From Atherinomorus stipes (taxonomy: Eukaryota; Chordata; Actinopteri; Atheriniformes; Atherinidae): a stretch of DNA of 64,000 bases. Both the position numbers and the translations under genes were made by a program. The stretch is taken from positions 434,001 to 498,000 of the forward strand of contig JALJCO010001315.1 in the NCBI GenBank assembly GCA_023101725.1. The letters are read 5' to 3'. Below are positions 1-18,873 of the stretch, in pieces (position 1 is the stretch's first letter; each line of letters opens with the position of its first letter). The notes under the pieces were generated by a model. That model ran no database searches, was not told the origin of the DNA, and worked only from the letters and a program-made list of their open reading frames with translations.

Positions 1-1979
1 GAGCTCCACTTTGTCTCCAGCACTTTAAATATTCATCAGTACCACAGATGACATTGTTCATTTACGCAGCTTCAGAGAGCACCCTTGCATTCTTCACTTC
101 AAAACAATAGACCCGATGACCCATCATGCATAGGGAATTATGCTTTCAGACTTTAGAATCAACGGAATCGGCTATTTAGCAGTATAGCGTTGGGTTATCT
201 GTAGCTGGAAGAAGAGAGGGGCATCATGAATTCTTTATAGTTGACTGATTCTAAAGAGCCTCCTAAAGTTTGAATGAGTTTAAAGATGGGAAGTTTGGCC
301 CCATCTTTTACTAAGATGGCAATATCACAAGTCAGAAGACACTGAAAAGCCACACTGGTCATGGAGTTTAAGAAGCTGCTACAGTAGCGCCATCAACTCT
401 AAAAAGAATCAATGAGTGTGTTAAAAAAACCAAAAAACACTGAAATAAGCCTTCCCCTTCTCTGAAACCTTGTGCATTGTGTGTGTGATGCTCACATGAA
501 GAGAATTAACATCACTGCACTTCAAAGCAGGAGATAAGACTAATTAATTTTCATATCTACAGCTGTCAGTATTGAGTTAAGGAGACGCTTTGGATCTGTT
601 ATTTCTTTCACACAGCTGTTGATGAGATCAGTTAAATTCAAAGATAACCAGGCCCAATTACAACTAAAACAATTTCTAAAATGTTTTCTGTCCCACATGA
701 AACCTTTTCAATTTTTCCACTGATGTATTTCAGTCTTAGAGACTGTGCTGATAAAGGTTCGCTGTCTTGCTGAAGGGAGTTTTAGCACTCCATTCCATTT
801 AACCTGTAAAATTCCTGAAACAGCATGGTTCTCTTTGTAACCGAGGCACACCAAGGGCAAAACATATGCATCAATTGTAGATTTACTTCAGCGATACCCT
901 CTCATACTCTGCCCTGAGGATAAACTGCAAACCATTGATCTTTTGAACTCTTGATAGGAGTTTTTGGCTGCAATATTTATCAAAGAGACTCACACTAAAC
1001 TATTTTGACAAGATCATGTTCACTTTAAGGCTGCATGCAACACAAAGTTAAAAAGAGGACATGGGCAAATCAAAAGTGAAACCAAAAGCTCTTTAAAAAG
1101 TGGTTTTGTTGTTATTCTCATTACTGTAAAAGACTGGAGGGGGTGAATATGCGTTGGGCCTGTTCCTTCTAATGACCGAGTCAAGTCCAGTTTCAGGTTC
1201 TGTGGTGGAGAAAACAAGCTTGATAAATATTCATGTGAAATAGCCTTTTAAGATCAAATAGCGTGCCACAAGAAAGAAAAAAAGAAGCAGAATGGTGGCA
1301 CGGAGAGGCTATCCTTCACAGGCAAAGTCCAGCTTAACCCCATGAGAAATTAAGCATCTGCTCTGTGGAAGTGCCTATGGGCAAGGCGTTGAAAACTCAC
1401 CCTTTGACCTCCTGGTGAAGGGGAATAAAATATTATTCTCTCCTGATGGAATTCCATTGGCGATTGTAAAATTATTAATGAAAAATGGCCTTTTAAGATC
1501 AAATAGCATGGAGTGATGAATGGTGCTGTCACTGACATGCAGTTTGGTTTCAGATCTCTTTTTCTTTTTTGTGTTGTACAGTTTGCATTCAGAGCAGCTG
1601 GATAAAACCAAAGATGCTACTCACAGACAAGACCAGACCTGCTGGTCTCAGACACCAAACGAAGAGTTTTTCTTATGCCTTTTGTTGTTCATTGGCTGTG
1701 AGAGATTGATACGCTTTCAACAGTGCCTAAAATTCATTTATGTTCCCAAGAAAACCATTAGCTCAGCATGGCCAAACGTGCGCTCCATTACTAGATTGGA
1801 ATGTGTGTGCAATCCTCAGCACATTTTCTGGAAATGACCATTCAGAATGAGTAATGAAGGAGACTCCAACATCACATTACACCTAACTCATATACATGAG
1901 CCCAGAGGGAGAGTCGCTGTTGTTTAATTCTCTGGTTTATGATCAGAATGGATGCTGTTAAACAAACATTTTCTTTCAG
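1..1979. other. Upstream cdh12 intron (partial)
   Basis: Non-coding stretch before the first recognisable cadherin exon, taken as the 3' part of an intron. No open frame here resembles a cadherin repeat or another known family. It ends in a pyrimidine-rich acceptor with AG at 1978-1979. It contains a near-perfect 23-bp direct repeat (about 1240-1262 and 1489-1511) that I cannot explain. Confidence 0.6.
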
Positions 1980-2116
1980 GTATTCCATTGACTGGAGGAG
2001 TGACTTGGACAGCTACTTTGACATCGATCCAGTGGAAGGAACTATTTCCACAAACGAGCTGCTTGACAGAGAGAGCATCGCTCAGCACAACATCTCCATC
2101 GTGGCGACCAAACTTA
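1980..2116 (+). CDS. cdh12: cdh12 exon: end of cadherin repeat EC4
   Basis: Internal exon of 137 bp with acceptor AG at 1978-1979 and donor GTAAGT from 2117. The first base completes a codon from an exon outside the window, and the last base (2116) is the first base of an Asn codon finished by the next exon. It encodes the second half of extracellular cadherin repeat 4, including the family motif LDRE and an N-glycosylation sequon (NIS). The length equals the usual type II cadherin exon at this point. Cadherins are single-pass, calcium-dependent homophilic adhesion proteins of the plasma membrane. Assignment to cadherin-12 rests mainly on the last exon. A teleost paralogue (cdh12a or cdh12b) cannot be told apart here. 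Confidence 0.88.
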
Positions 2117-5100
2117 GTAAGTATGACAATGAGATCAGCTGTGATTCATTCAGGTGTTGTTGACCTCCCCCCTGTTATAATCTGTGTGAAGGATTTAACA
2201 CACTTTTCCTCAAGTCAATACTCAATCCTATTTTCTTGGAAAGGTTTATGGGTGACTATAAACTATGATGGCTCTTCTGGAGGGATGTATCCTCAGGACA
2301 TTGTCTCCTCTCACATTCCTGCCGTCTTTTAATTTTTAACGGCCACTTTTTTTTCTGGTTTTATTTAACGCTTTTGATGACATTGGCTTTAGACGGGAGC
2401 TTTTCTTGCCAAAGTCAACTTTTACTTACACCTCAGTAAAATGTGAACCCTTCAGAGTTTTACAGCAAGCAGATGCATCACGCTGGGAGCCAAGACTTGC
2501 TGTGCTGTGGCTTTAAGACATGCCATCAAGCTAATTATGTTTTTATGAAGGAACTAGAGCAAATTTCCGGATAAATAAGCAAATCCATCGTCATCAAGTC
2601 ATCAAATCTGCTAAGAACCGTCAAAGTCATTATCCCAGAGGCAGGCTGGTGCTCAATCAAAATTACACACGCTGTATATTCATTAGGACAGACTGTGAAA
2701 TATGGGCTGTTAAAACTTGAGTCATTGTCGCCTTGGAAACTGATATTACTCACTTCCCCTCAAGGTCATATCAGTGGCATTCTAATTGTGTTTTCGGCGT
2801 GCGCGCGCGTGTTTCTTTGTGTGGCTTTTGTGCCTTAAGTGCCACAAAATTAGAGGATGGGGTAGACTGAAAGGATGCGGCGTGAATGGAGGGGGAGGAG
2901 CAGGAGGAGGCAGATGGGACTTTTATAAGGCCGTTGCATGTTCGGTCTGTCACACTTGCTGCAGAAAATAAGGCCGATTTCAGCTCATTTCTTTCCCTCC
3001 TCCGAAATGCTCCTGTCTTATTACATGCTTGCTTCTTGGGTAGACCTTCTCAGGGGACCAATGTTTTGACCATTTTTTTTTCCCCAACCGATAGAATAAA
3101 GGAAGAAAAAAAATTGGTCTTTAAAACTAATTGCCAGGCTGGAGAAGAAAGAATAGAGATAAAGCCAGCAGCTCAGAGTTTGTGTCCCAGCTTGAGTTCA
3201 AATCTGTGTCTGACCTTGAGTTTGTTTTGGCAGAACTTTGCGTTGTGGGTATTGGATGGCTGTTACGGCTCCACTACGCTGCACTCCATTGTCATTGCCG
3301 GGATGGTCTCTGTATTATTTGGGTTTTTAAACCATGAAGTGCAACAATAATCACTAAAGCAAAGATACCTTCAGCGCCCTTACATATAATGCATTCGCTA
3401 AGGAGAGGTCATGCGCGTAAACTGCAATATTTTGACTTATCTGCTCTCTCACGCAGCCTCAGTTAGGCAGTAAATCATTGCAGATCTCTGGATTTTCATC
3501 ACCCACTTCATCTACAGTGTGTCCTTGCTTCTTTTTAACAATTATCCATCTAACAATATGTGTTGTTGGCTGGCTCTCCTTGAGTTCTTCTATTCCACAA
3601 TGGACCGTTCACTTTGCAAACCTTGGGGATCAGTTCAGTCATCTCAAGACACTGCAGTCATGCAGCAAAATAGCAGCAGTGTGTGCAGCCCTGAGGTGCA
3701 GTGCAAAGTAGAGGGCATGCTAAAGAATAGCAGGAACTGGATTAAGACTTTTTTTTATTGCTTTGTGGCATGTAAACCCAGCGGCAATTTTAGCAAGGGG
3801 GGAGGTATCTATTAAATGCAATAATAACCCTAGCAAGAGGCAATTAGGAAGCATGCGCACTCCCTACTTGCAGCAAATAAATTTAGTTTCACACTTGTCA
3901 TGGAGTTTTGTGTTGGGAGTTTGCTTACTTATTCTGCCTGCAGCTGCACTTTTAACAGATTAATATCCACGAGTAATCTTTCCATCTGCGGTTGATTGCT
4001 TGCAAATATGAGGATTATTCTATTAAAATGGGTTTAATTAAAAAAATAAGTTATGTACAGTCGCAAAGCAGCGCATGTAGGGAAGTTTATTACTAACTTG
4101 TGAAGCATTCTACGGCGACAAATGATTCAGATTCAGCCATATAAATAAATAGAGCATGTGTTATTGGGCTGAAATGCTGATGCAAGACAGACCTGGATGA
4201 AAACCCACTGTACCATTGCTCCATCTAGTGGGCTGAGTGGGATATCACCCATAGCAACAACAGTTAGGAAAATGAGTTCTTTTGAGATGAGAGGAGAAAA
4301 TACTCTGTTTCGGGATACAAAAGTGAGAAACTTTAAAGATCAATATTTCATATTGTACTTTAGAAGAATTTGAAGACATTTGAATGTCAGAGCTCAATGA
4401 TAGAAAAGCTGAGTATCTCTGCTGGGGGAGCATAAATGTTAGTGGTTGGGTCAGTGCGAAGCGGCAAATCCCATGCTCTGTGTCATAACTCGGTGGGAAG
4501 ATTGCTTTTTCCATCAAGGTCAGAGACAGGTTACCAACTGAGCCATGGCTGCTTCTCCAATCCCTTTGAGATGACTCCACAGATCCCCCCCCCCCCCCTT
4601 TGCATTATTCTCAAGCACCCACCTACACACTAACCCACACTGCGACTGTATATACCAACGCAAACAAGCACGCACCATGCCTCCCGCTGCACAGCAAAGC
4701 CCATTCCCACATCAAATCCATGAAGTTTACCTTTCACGCGAAGAGAACATTTCCCTATTGTGTCCCTGCAGAGAGGCAACACTGTAACAAACAACCCTGA
4801 ATTCAAGTTAGTCCCACTCACTGGGGCTTTCATACTGTAATTACAGTGGGCTGCACATCTTGCAGCTCAAACCAGAAAAGGAAAAGGCCTGTGAAGTGCT
4901 CAGTTTCATCAAAATATGCAGGTGCATTTCTGTGATTCTCATTTGCATAATTAATCAAAAGCCTCAGATAACAGCAGCACTTTGGTGCAGTGAATGCATC
5001 ACCTTGTTGTAGTTATATTAGAGGTTTTCCAGCATTTGCAGAGTGACTCATGCTGTTATCTTCTATGCATTTGTTCAAGGACATTGTATATTCAGGCACT

Positions 5101-5254
5101 GTACCCTCTTTAACCACTCATCCATCCCACTGCAACTGTAATAAACTGGACGTGTTGGCGTGCCGGGAGGTTGTAGTTCAGAAGAAATCCACATGGTGTC
5201 AGTGCTGCGAAAACATCAACAATAACAAACTGTGTGCTGTGTTTCTCTATCCAG
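2117..5254. other. cdh12 intron (3.1 kb)
   Basis: Intron between the EC4 exon and the EC4/EC5 linker exon. It has a donor GTAAGT and an acceptor with a pyrimidine tract ending in CAG at 5254. It holds a C14 run at 4585-4598 and AT-rich sequence. I see no further exon, RNA gene or well-bounded transposon. Short open frames inside it have no recognisable similarity. Confidence 0.7.
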
Positions 5255-5376
5255 ACAGTCCAGTTCTGACCAGCCGGGTGGCTGTCACTGTCCATGTGCT
5301 GGACATCAATGAGTTCCCCCCAGAGCTGGCCAGCCCCTATGAGACCTTTGTGTGTGAAAATGCCAAAGTGGGACAG
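5255..5376 (+). CDS. cdh12: cdh12 exon: EC4/EC5 calcium linker
   Basis: Internal exon of 122 bp. Two leading bases complete an Asn codon from the previous exon, and it ends in phase 0 before GTATGT. It encodes the last strand of EC4, then the calcium-binding linker DINEFPPE, a form of the cadherin DxNDxxP motif, and the start of EC5 ([10 protein letters not shown]). The Cys in FVCEN is the type II cadherin EC5 cysteine. The reading frame continues cleanly into the exon at 12191, which supports both splice sites. Confidence 0.9.
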
Positions 5377-12190
<6,814 letters not shown>

Positions 12191-12308
12191 GTGATTCAAA
12201 CCTTCAGTGCAAAGGACCAGGATCTACCGAGTGCTGGACAACAGTTCTCCTTCAGAACATCAAAGGAAGATATAAAGAATAAAAATTTTACCATCCGAGA
12301 CTTTGGAA
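12191..12308 (+). CDS. cdh12: cdh12 exon: cadherin repeat EC5, first half
   Basis: Internal exon of 118 bp between a CAG acceptor and a GTAAGT donor. It starts in phase 0 (Val, directly after the Gln that ends the previous exon). Its last base joins the next exon to make an Asn codon. It encodes the membrane-proximal repeat EC5, including SAKDQD at the beginning and an N-glycosylation sequon (NFT) near its end. The length and phase match the usual exon structure of type II cadherins. Confidence 0.9.
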
Positions 12309-14538
12309 GTAAGTATTCTTTTATTCCTACAAAACATCCATGGAATATAGCAGATTATTGCTGTTAAATGACACTATTATTCTCTAAGATACTGATACCA
12401 GACTCAAAACATGCACTTTTCAGCTTACAGATTATGAAAATAAAGTTTCTTAAGGAATTAATAGATTAAATGATGGCACCAATCACTGTGTTTCCTTGAG
12501 AAAGAAACTGATGATCACATTTTCTATTTATTCATTTAGCAAGCTCTAATATCTTTCTTTGGAATAAATTGATAAATTAAGATTTAAAAATCCAACACCT
12601 GTTTTTTGCTTTTATATCTTATTTAACCTTTATTTTACTGAGCAAAATGATAACAACAGACTCTTAGCTACAATGCCAGAAAACACTTGTGGAACAACCC
12701 AAAAGTACATTGAACAATAATACAGAAGAATGCTTGTGTAATTGCCAACGCTCTCAAGGCTTTAGTTCACACAGATGGGGAAAGTAAAGGGGAGATAGAA
12801 AACAGTTACTCATACTTCGTTTATGCTAGGGTTACCATGGTTTCAGACTGTATGTAAGGAAAACATGACCAGCTGGAGCCAAGATACCAGCTGGGGCACG
12901 AAAGCAAGACAGGCAATATACAGAGAATCAATCTGAGGGGAGTAAAAGTGAACAAAGTTCCTTTGACCTGTGATTCACTGAATGTGACACGTGGATGAAA
13001 AAATGAATAGTTACCAAGTTCTTATTTTCTACCACAGAAGGAAAGGATGTGCAATATGCCCCACTGATGGGACTACATTGATAAAAGAGAATCCACAAGC
13101 TGGCTCAATAGATAGTGCCAAGGTTCCAAGCACCGAACTGATGGAAGAGCCAGAGCTAATTTATGGAAAAGACTGCAGCGAAAGCAGATTAATTTGCGGT
13201 CAGATATAATATAAGTGTGCCCTGTAAGTTACTTTCCACTTCCTGCTAATGTATCTCCCAAAAAATCTGCCATGAGGACAAAGAAATACATTTGTGATGA
13301 AAAACTATGAGAGTGGCACCTTTCTGTACTAAAAACAAGTTTAAAACATACAGTCATATGATGGCTCCACATATGACACTTTACAGCGTGCACTCACTTG
13401 CCCCCTTTGAAGTCTAACCAGGAAGACATGCGGTGAAAAGTGGAACATGGCAGGATGAGGCCAGGGAAACGAATGCATTCCCCATCCTTTGACAAGCCCA
13501 GGTCCGAACCTCTGATCCACTTTTACCTTTTGGACATACTGTCTTGCAGCTTCTTGACTGCCAGTAGCCTTGGAAACGCATTCTCTAGATACAGAGTGTG
13601 ACCTGATAGGCAGGGACAGGAAATACAAACACCACAGGCACCGCAGACAGGTTCAGCAAGAGCTGGGGAGGGAGAGCACAAACAAAAAACGTAGTTGTGC
13701 GCAACATGCAAGGTGTGTTAAAATGCCTGACCTCCTGTCAAGAAAAAGTGCTGGGCTTCGTCAGTGCAACAAACTTGGCTTGACAGGGGTCAGACAGCAT
13801 GGCTGTAGCAGACAGGAGAAGGCAGGTTCAACCTGACACATCCCCTCTCCCTTGTATATGTTGTCGCCCTCTATTCAACCTACCATCCTTACACCCCGGG
13901 CTGTCTTCTCAAGTTGGTCCAGTTCTGTGTTTCTATTTTTTGCCTGTCTGTTATCTATCATAGCTTATCTGCTTTTCCTCTAAAACAGCTCATACTGCAC
14001 AAACAGATTGCAAAATAATAGATCCCAACAGATTTCACAGCGCAGGAGGAATAAAAATGCTTTGCACTGTTTTGGGTGTGGTAAGGCTCTTGCAGCTTTT
14101 AAAGTAAGTGGTGTAATGTAGTGAGAACTTTGATAAGACGAGCCTTTGATATGTAGTCGTTTCTCATCTCATTCTGAGAGGCACATTTGGAGAGTATTTG
14201 ATATCAAACACAGCTATCAGACATAAAAAAAAAAAAAAAAAAATCATCTCTCTCGTGCATGGACCCCAAGACTTGTGATGGAGCTCAGAGGGTAGTCTGA
14301 TTGATGTGAGGTTATACTGGGAGGAGTGTTTTCTTTTACTTTGTCAGAACACTTTCTAACCTGTAGAGATCAAGGAATAGGCAGCTACTTCACTACTTTA
14401 GGCTTTTCCCAACAAATTTTTGAGATTCTTCTGATCAAATTTTCACAGAATCAGAGACTGTTTTGACAAATCCTTTATGCTTTTGATGGGTGATTCCCCC
14501 CAAAATTGCCAAATCTCTCCCGGTTTCCCTTCTTTCAG
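12309..14538. other. cdh12 intron (2.2 kb)
   Basis: Intron between two EC5 exons. It contains an A-run at about 14226-14243 and otherwise unremarkable sequence. The acceptor is a clear pyrimidine tract ending CAG at 14538. A minus-strand open frame of 95 codons near 13341-13628 has no family resemblance and is not called. Confidence 0.7.
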
Positions 14539-14790
14539 ATAACACAGCTGGAATAGTGACGAAGCGGAGCGGCTTTAGAAGACGTTTACAAGAGATCTAT
14601 TTCCTCCCTGTTGTGATCGACGACAATGGCTACCCGCCCAAGAGCAGCACGGGGACCCTTACCATCCGTGTATGTGGCTGCGAATCGGATGGCTCCTTGC
14701 TAACATGCAGCGCAGAGGCCATCTTTCTTCCAGTGGGTCTTAGCACGGGAGCTCTGATTGCCATTCTTCTTTGTATTGTCATCTTATTAG
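14539..14790 (+). CDS. cdh12: cdh12 exon: EC5 end and transmembrane helix
   Basis: Internal exon of 252 bp. Its first two bases complete an Asn codon (giving a second sequon, NNT, across the junction) and its last base is completed by the next exon to Val. It encodes the second half of EC5, with the motif [17 protein letters not shown] and the paired cysteines CGC and LTC of classical cadherins, then a hydrophobic stretch beginning [18 protein letters not shown]. That stretch is the start of the single transmembrane segment and continues into the last exon. Exon length and the position of the junction inside the membrane helix agree with type II cadherins. The ending before GTGAGA is the only phase-compatible donor. 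Confidence 0.92.
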
Positions 14791-15694
14791 GTGAGATCTA
14801 TTGTCTATCTCTGAATGAAAGCAATGTTTACTGTCCTTCGGTGCCATTTATAGCCACAAAATTTGGCAATTTCAAAGGCTGCTAAAGATAACTGTTAGCA
14901 TTTCTGATCTCAATGAAATGATTCCTCTTATACTCTTTAAAAAGGAATGATCAGAAATATGTAAATTTCTTTTTTTAGATAAGAAGACTGTTTCATGCTT
15001 ATATCACTCCAGTAAACATGAATCATTAGCAACAAGGCTTAGCTTAGCAAAAAGATCAAAGGCTGAAAGAAACTGCAAACATGGCACTATCCAAAGGCAG
15101 CCAAATCAGCTTCCAAGCATCACTATAGGACACAGGAGAACAAAGCTGTCATTTGTTTGATTTGGCAAAGAGACCACACTTAGCAGTTTTATTGGTCTTT
15201 ATGTGCTGGTCTGGTTCACGGCCACGGGTGTAGTGATGTCCCAGAGTCTTCCCTGGTTGCCTAGCAATCATAGCAGCAACAAGACTCGAGGAGAGTGGTA
15301 TTGATCTTCTCGTCTAACTCTTGTCAAAAAGAGAGGACTTGACATTTTACAAAATGTCAAACTACTGACATTTCTTTTCCACAACTCTTCTTGCACTATT
15401 GGTGATTTCGGCTGCCTTTAAAAGTTCAAGAGAAATTTTTTTTCCTGCCAGTGTGAGAGCTGTCTGTCTGTCTGTTGCTCAGCAAGACCATACAAGCTAC
15501 CGGATGGAATAACCAGGGAACCTGGCAGAGAGGTGGCGCAGACCCAATAGAGACTATATTCAACTTTGGTGGTTATCCAAATCATTTTCTTTAAAACTGC
15601 AAAAGTGGGAGTTGTCTGTGGGGCAGGATGTGCTCTTCTTGTGCAATTCTGTGTAAGTTAGAGATTTTCATCAAATGAGTTTCCTCTGCAGGAT

Positions 15695-15999
15695 GGCAGG
15701 GCTCTCCCTTAGAGATAGGAGGTGGTAAGGTGAGAAGCTGTGTCATCTGGGAGGGGCTCAGAGTATGGCCACTGCTCCTCTGCATCACTTGCAGCTAGAT
15801 GACGTGGCTCAGGAGTCTCAGGTTAGGATGCGTCCTGGATGCCCCTCTGGTGAGGTGTTCCGAGCTGGTCCCACCGGGGGGGGAGACCCCATGGAACACC
15901 TGGAGCACATTAGAGGAACTTTGCTACTTGGCTGGCCTAGGAATGTTCCCTCAGATTGAGCTAGAAGAAGTGGAATGGAGAAGAATGGATGAATGGGAT
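15695..15999 (+). mobile_element. RTE/Rex3-like LINE, decayed 3' end
   Basis: About 300 bp resembling the 3' end of fish RTE-type LINEs: a segment reading GEVFRAGPTGG in one frame, then a GCTGGCCTAGGAA block, ending in GATG-type units (ATGGATGAATGGGATGG). A second copy of the same region lies at 61020-61370 and a third at 36915-37103. Frame breaks show that it is dead. It is 5'-truncated, as usual for LINEs. Its tail abuts the L2 fragment. Boundaries are approximate. Confidence 0.7.
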
Positions 16000-17700
16000 G
16001 GATTTCCCTCTGATGCTCTTCCTTGTAAACTCCTTCTGAAAGTGTTTGATGTCATTGGCCTCTGGGTTACCAAGCTGGTTAACACCTCACTGTCATCTGG
16101 TGTTTTTCCCAGCTCATTCAAACATGCTTTTGTGGAACCACTTCTCAAAAAATCTAGTTTGGATGCTACTGATCCAAATAGTTTCAGGCCGATATCTAAG
16201 CTTCCATTTCTGTCCAAACTCTTAGAGAAAGTGGTCTCTGAACAACTGACATCCTTTCTAGAGACAAACAATATTTTTGACCCCTTTCAGTCTGGTTTCC
16301 GCAAACATCACTCTACGGAAACCGCCCTCCTCAAAGTCTCTAGTGACATTATGATGTCCGCAGACTGTGAGAAATGCACTGTTTTAGTCTTGTTGGATCT
16401 CTCTTCGGCATTTGACACTGTCGATCATGAAATCTTGTTAACAAGACTGCATGAATTGATTGGAATGTCAGGACCTGTTCTGTCCTGGTTTGCTTCCTTT
16501 TTGTCTGGTAGGAGTTTTAGTGTTTCAGTAAATGAGTTTGTGTCTGATTCTGCAGAATTGCTGTGTGGAGTACCTCAGGGTTCTGTTTTAGGCCCAATTC
16601 TGTTCCTTTTGTATGTCCTTCCCCTAGGAAACATAATCAGGGAGTTTGTTGATGTTTCATACCATCTATTTGCAGATGATATCCAGCTGTACTGCTCATT
16701 TAAGGTCTCTGAGATTCACAAATTGAACTCCTTAATGAGCTGTCTTGTGCAAATCAAACAATGGCTCGCTGCAAACTCCCTGCAGTTAAACTCAGATAAA
16801 ACAGAGGTGCTGGTGTTTGGCCCTGATGATGCCATTCCTGGTATCAACCACTATTTGGGTGATCTGAGTGCTTCATCCAAATCAAGCCTCAGAAATCTTG
16901 GTGTTTTCTTTGATAAAGAAATGTCACTAGAACACCACTCTAAGCAGCTTACAAGGAACTGTTTCTTCCAGTTAAGGAACATCTCCAAACTGAGAACGGT
17001 TGTCTCAAAAGATGACCTTGAGTTGATTATTCACGCTTTTGTTTCGTCTCGTTTAGACTATTGCAACAGTTTATTTTCTTGTCTAAACAAAAAGGACCTA
17101 TCTCGTCTGCAGCAGGTGCAAAACTCTGCAGCGAGACTGCTGTCTCGTACCAACAGGAGGGCTCATATTACTCCAGTTTTAAAGTCGCTCCACTGGCTTC
17201 CGGTTTCTTTTCGCTTTCGCTTTAAAATTTTGGCACTGACTTTCAGAGCTCTGCAGGGTCAGGCTCCATCTTACATCAGGGACCTTTTATGCCCCTATGC
17301 TCCCTCTCGGAGGCTAAGGTCACTGGACCAGCATCTGCTCATGGTCCCTCGTACTCGCTTCAAGACACGAGGGGATCGTTCCTTCCAGGCCGTTGCACCG
17401 AAGCTCTGGAACGATCTCCCGTTGTCTCTACGCTTGTTGGACTCCATTGATGTCTTTAAGAGCAAACTGAAAACCTACCTGTTTCTCCAAGCGTTCTAAC
17501 TTCAGTAGCGAAAAAGGCTGTTTTATGACCTCCATGCTGATTTTTATTCAAATTTTCTCGTTGCTTGTATTGTTTTTTGTATTTTATATTTGCTGTATTT
17601 TTTTTCTTGTATTTTAATTGTTCCCTCTGTGCAGCACCTTGTGACGTCCCTTGTCTGTGAAAGGCGCTATAGAAATAAAACTTACTTACTTACTTACTTA
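16000..17700 (+). mobile_element. L2-clade LINE, 5'-truncated
   Basis: A non-LTR retrotransposon fragment of about 1.7 kb. It contains most of the reverse transcriptase and the C-terminal region, a short 3' UTR with the L2-type end (GCAGCACCTTGTGACG, then GGCGCTATAGAAATAAAACTT), and a simple tail of ACTT units at about 17680-17700. The endonuclease and the start of the RT are missing, so it cannot move by itself. The uninterrupted frame suggests a fairly recent insertion. L2 is preferred over Rex1/CR1 because of the C-terminal segment (SAARLLSRT, LHWLPV, RSFQAVAPKLWNDLP) and the tail type. Confidence 0.85.
16012..17499 (+). pseudogene. L2 LINE reverse transcriptase (truncated ORF2)
   Basis: Open for about 495 codons without a stop. 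The reverse transcriptase order is visible: FRPISKLPFLSKLLEK, then FQSGFRKHHSTETALL, the first palm aspartate in LLDLSSAFDTVDH (about 16396), GVPQGSVLGPILF (about 16567), and the catalytic FADD (16669-16680). The L2 C-terminal region follows and ends in LKTYLFLQAF. The open frame formally extends back to an ATG at 15799, but that part runs through the neighbouring RTE remnant in a foreign frame, so I start at the first L2-like residues (DALP). The N-terminal endonuclease is absent. The product would not support retrotransposition, and no promoter is evident. Confidence 0.85.
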
Positions 17701-18859
17701 CAGTCCAAGGATAGCTCCAGAATTATACGAGCATTTTTTAAATACTTTATGACTTGTGCCTGTGTAAATCCATCCAGGTTGTGTTTATTAAAAATTTTTC
17801 TGGGGCACTCTGGAGGAGAATAGGCCTTATATTTGAGCACTTGTCTGGCTAGTGATGCCAAGACTTTGAAGCTGATGCTAGACAACAAATTCACTGCTTA
17901 AATATGCGGACAGACATCCCTGCTGACATACTTGCTTAGAATGCAGTTTTCCCATTTTTGATCAACAGTCATGATCATCAGCATTGAGCTGGCATCTCCC
18001 CATAAGTGTCTGCATTTAATTATAGAACCCATATGAATTTGGTCATTCAGTGAGATGTTAAAGATCGAAGGGAGGGCTGTTTAGCTCTGTAAAATAAATC
18101 CAATCTTGCTGCCCCATGGCCGCTTCCTATGCTGCAGCTTTTACGTTTCCCACAAGGTCAGTGTTGTAAAATTCCCCCTTAATTCTCTGCTATCTATGTC
18201 TGAACTCATTTGCATAGTTAGGAGGATGTAAATGTAAGTTTATGGCATCATTTTCTGAATTATGAATGTGGAATGGATGGTTGTTAAAGAAGTCAAGGGA
18301 AGCTATGACCTTCAAATTTAAATTTATTTACTTTCCTCTATTTCAAAGTTATGATCCAACAAAAAAAATAAAAAATCCACCGTTAAATTTCAGTGATATC
18401 TCATAATTAATCCCCATTCATCACCCTCATGAATGCATTCATGTGAAATATCTGCTTGACTCTCTGTGTTTTATATGTTATAGAGCATAAAAGCCCACAG
18501 TGGTAGAGATGTGCTGTAGAGCTGTTTCGGTGTCTTGCCTTCGACTGAAGACTGACTTCAAAGCTCCAAGTTGACTCACCCCCTCAAGGCTGAGCCTGAC
18601 GCCAAACTGACATGCTGTCCCTGAGAAGGGAAAGAGAGAGTCAGAACTCACATTGTGAACATAGCCACCTAGCTTCTGAGCTTTATTTCCCAGGATGACC
18701 CAGTTGTCCAGTGAGGAAGCAAAAACATGATTTTAGTTGAACAAACCAGTGCTGAGACTGTCATTTGCATGAGCATTCTCTTCAAACTCTAGGACTGGGT
18801 GCACCCTATGACAATCAGCCAATGTCCCCCACTTCTATTTCTACAAATCTACTAAAACA

Positions 18860-18873
18860 CCACTAGGGGGAGC
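18860..18873 (+). promoter_or_regulatory. CTCF-like motif
   Basis: CCACTAGGGGGAGC closely fits the vertebrate CTCF core (CCASYAGRKGGCA-type). It lies in the last cdh12 intron, 2.6 kb before the last exon. A single motif match is weak evidence for binding, and similar strings occur in fish repeats. Confidence 0.35.

Noticed and set aside
1520..1837. Open frame as an upstream cadherin exon
   Set aside because: No cadherin motifs (no LDRE, DxNDxxP) and no matching splice phases; the first genuine exon is at 1980.
13341..13628. Minus-strand 95-codon open frame in a cdh12 intron
   Set aside because: No known domain; intronic; no supporting signals.
15799..16002. N-terminal part of the 566-codon open frame as a real protein start
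   Set aside because: It translates an RTE remnant in a foreign frame; the L2 similarity starts only after it.
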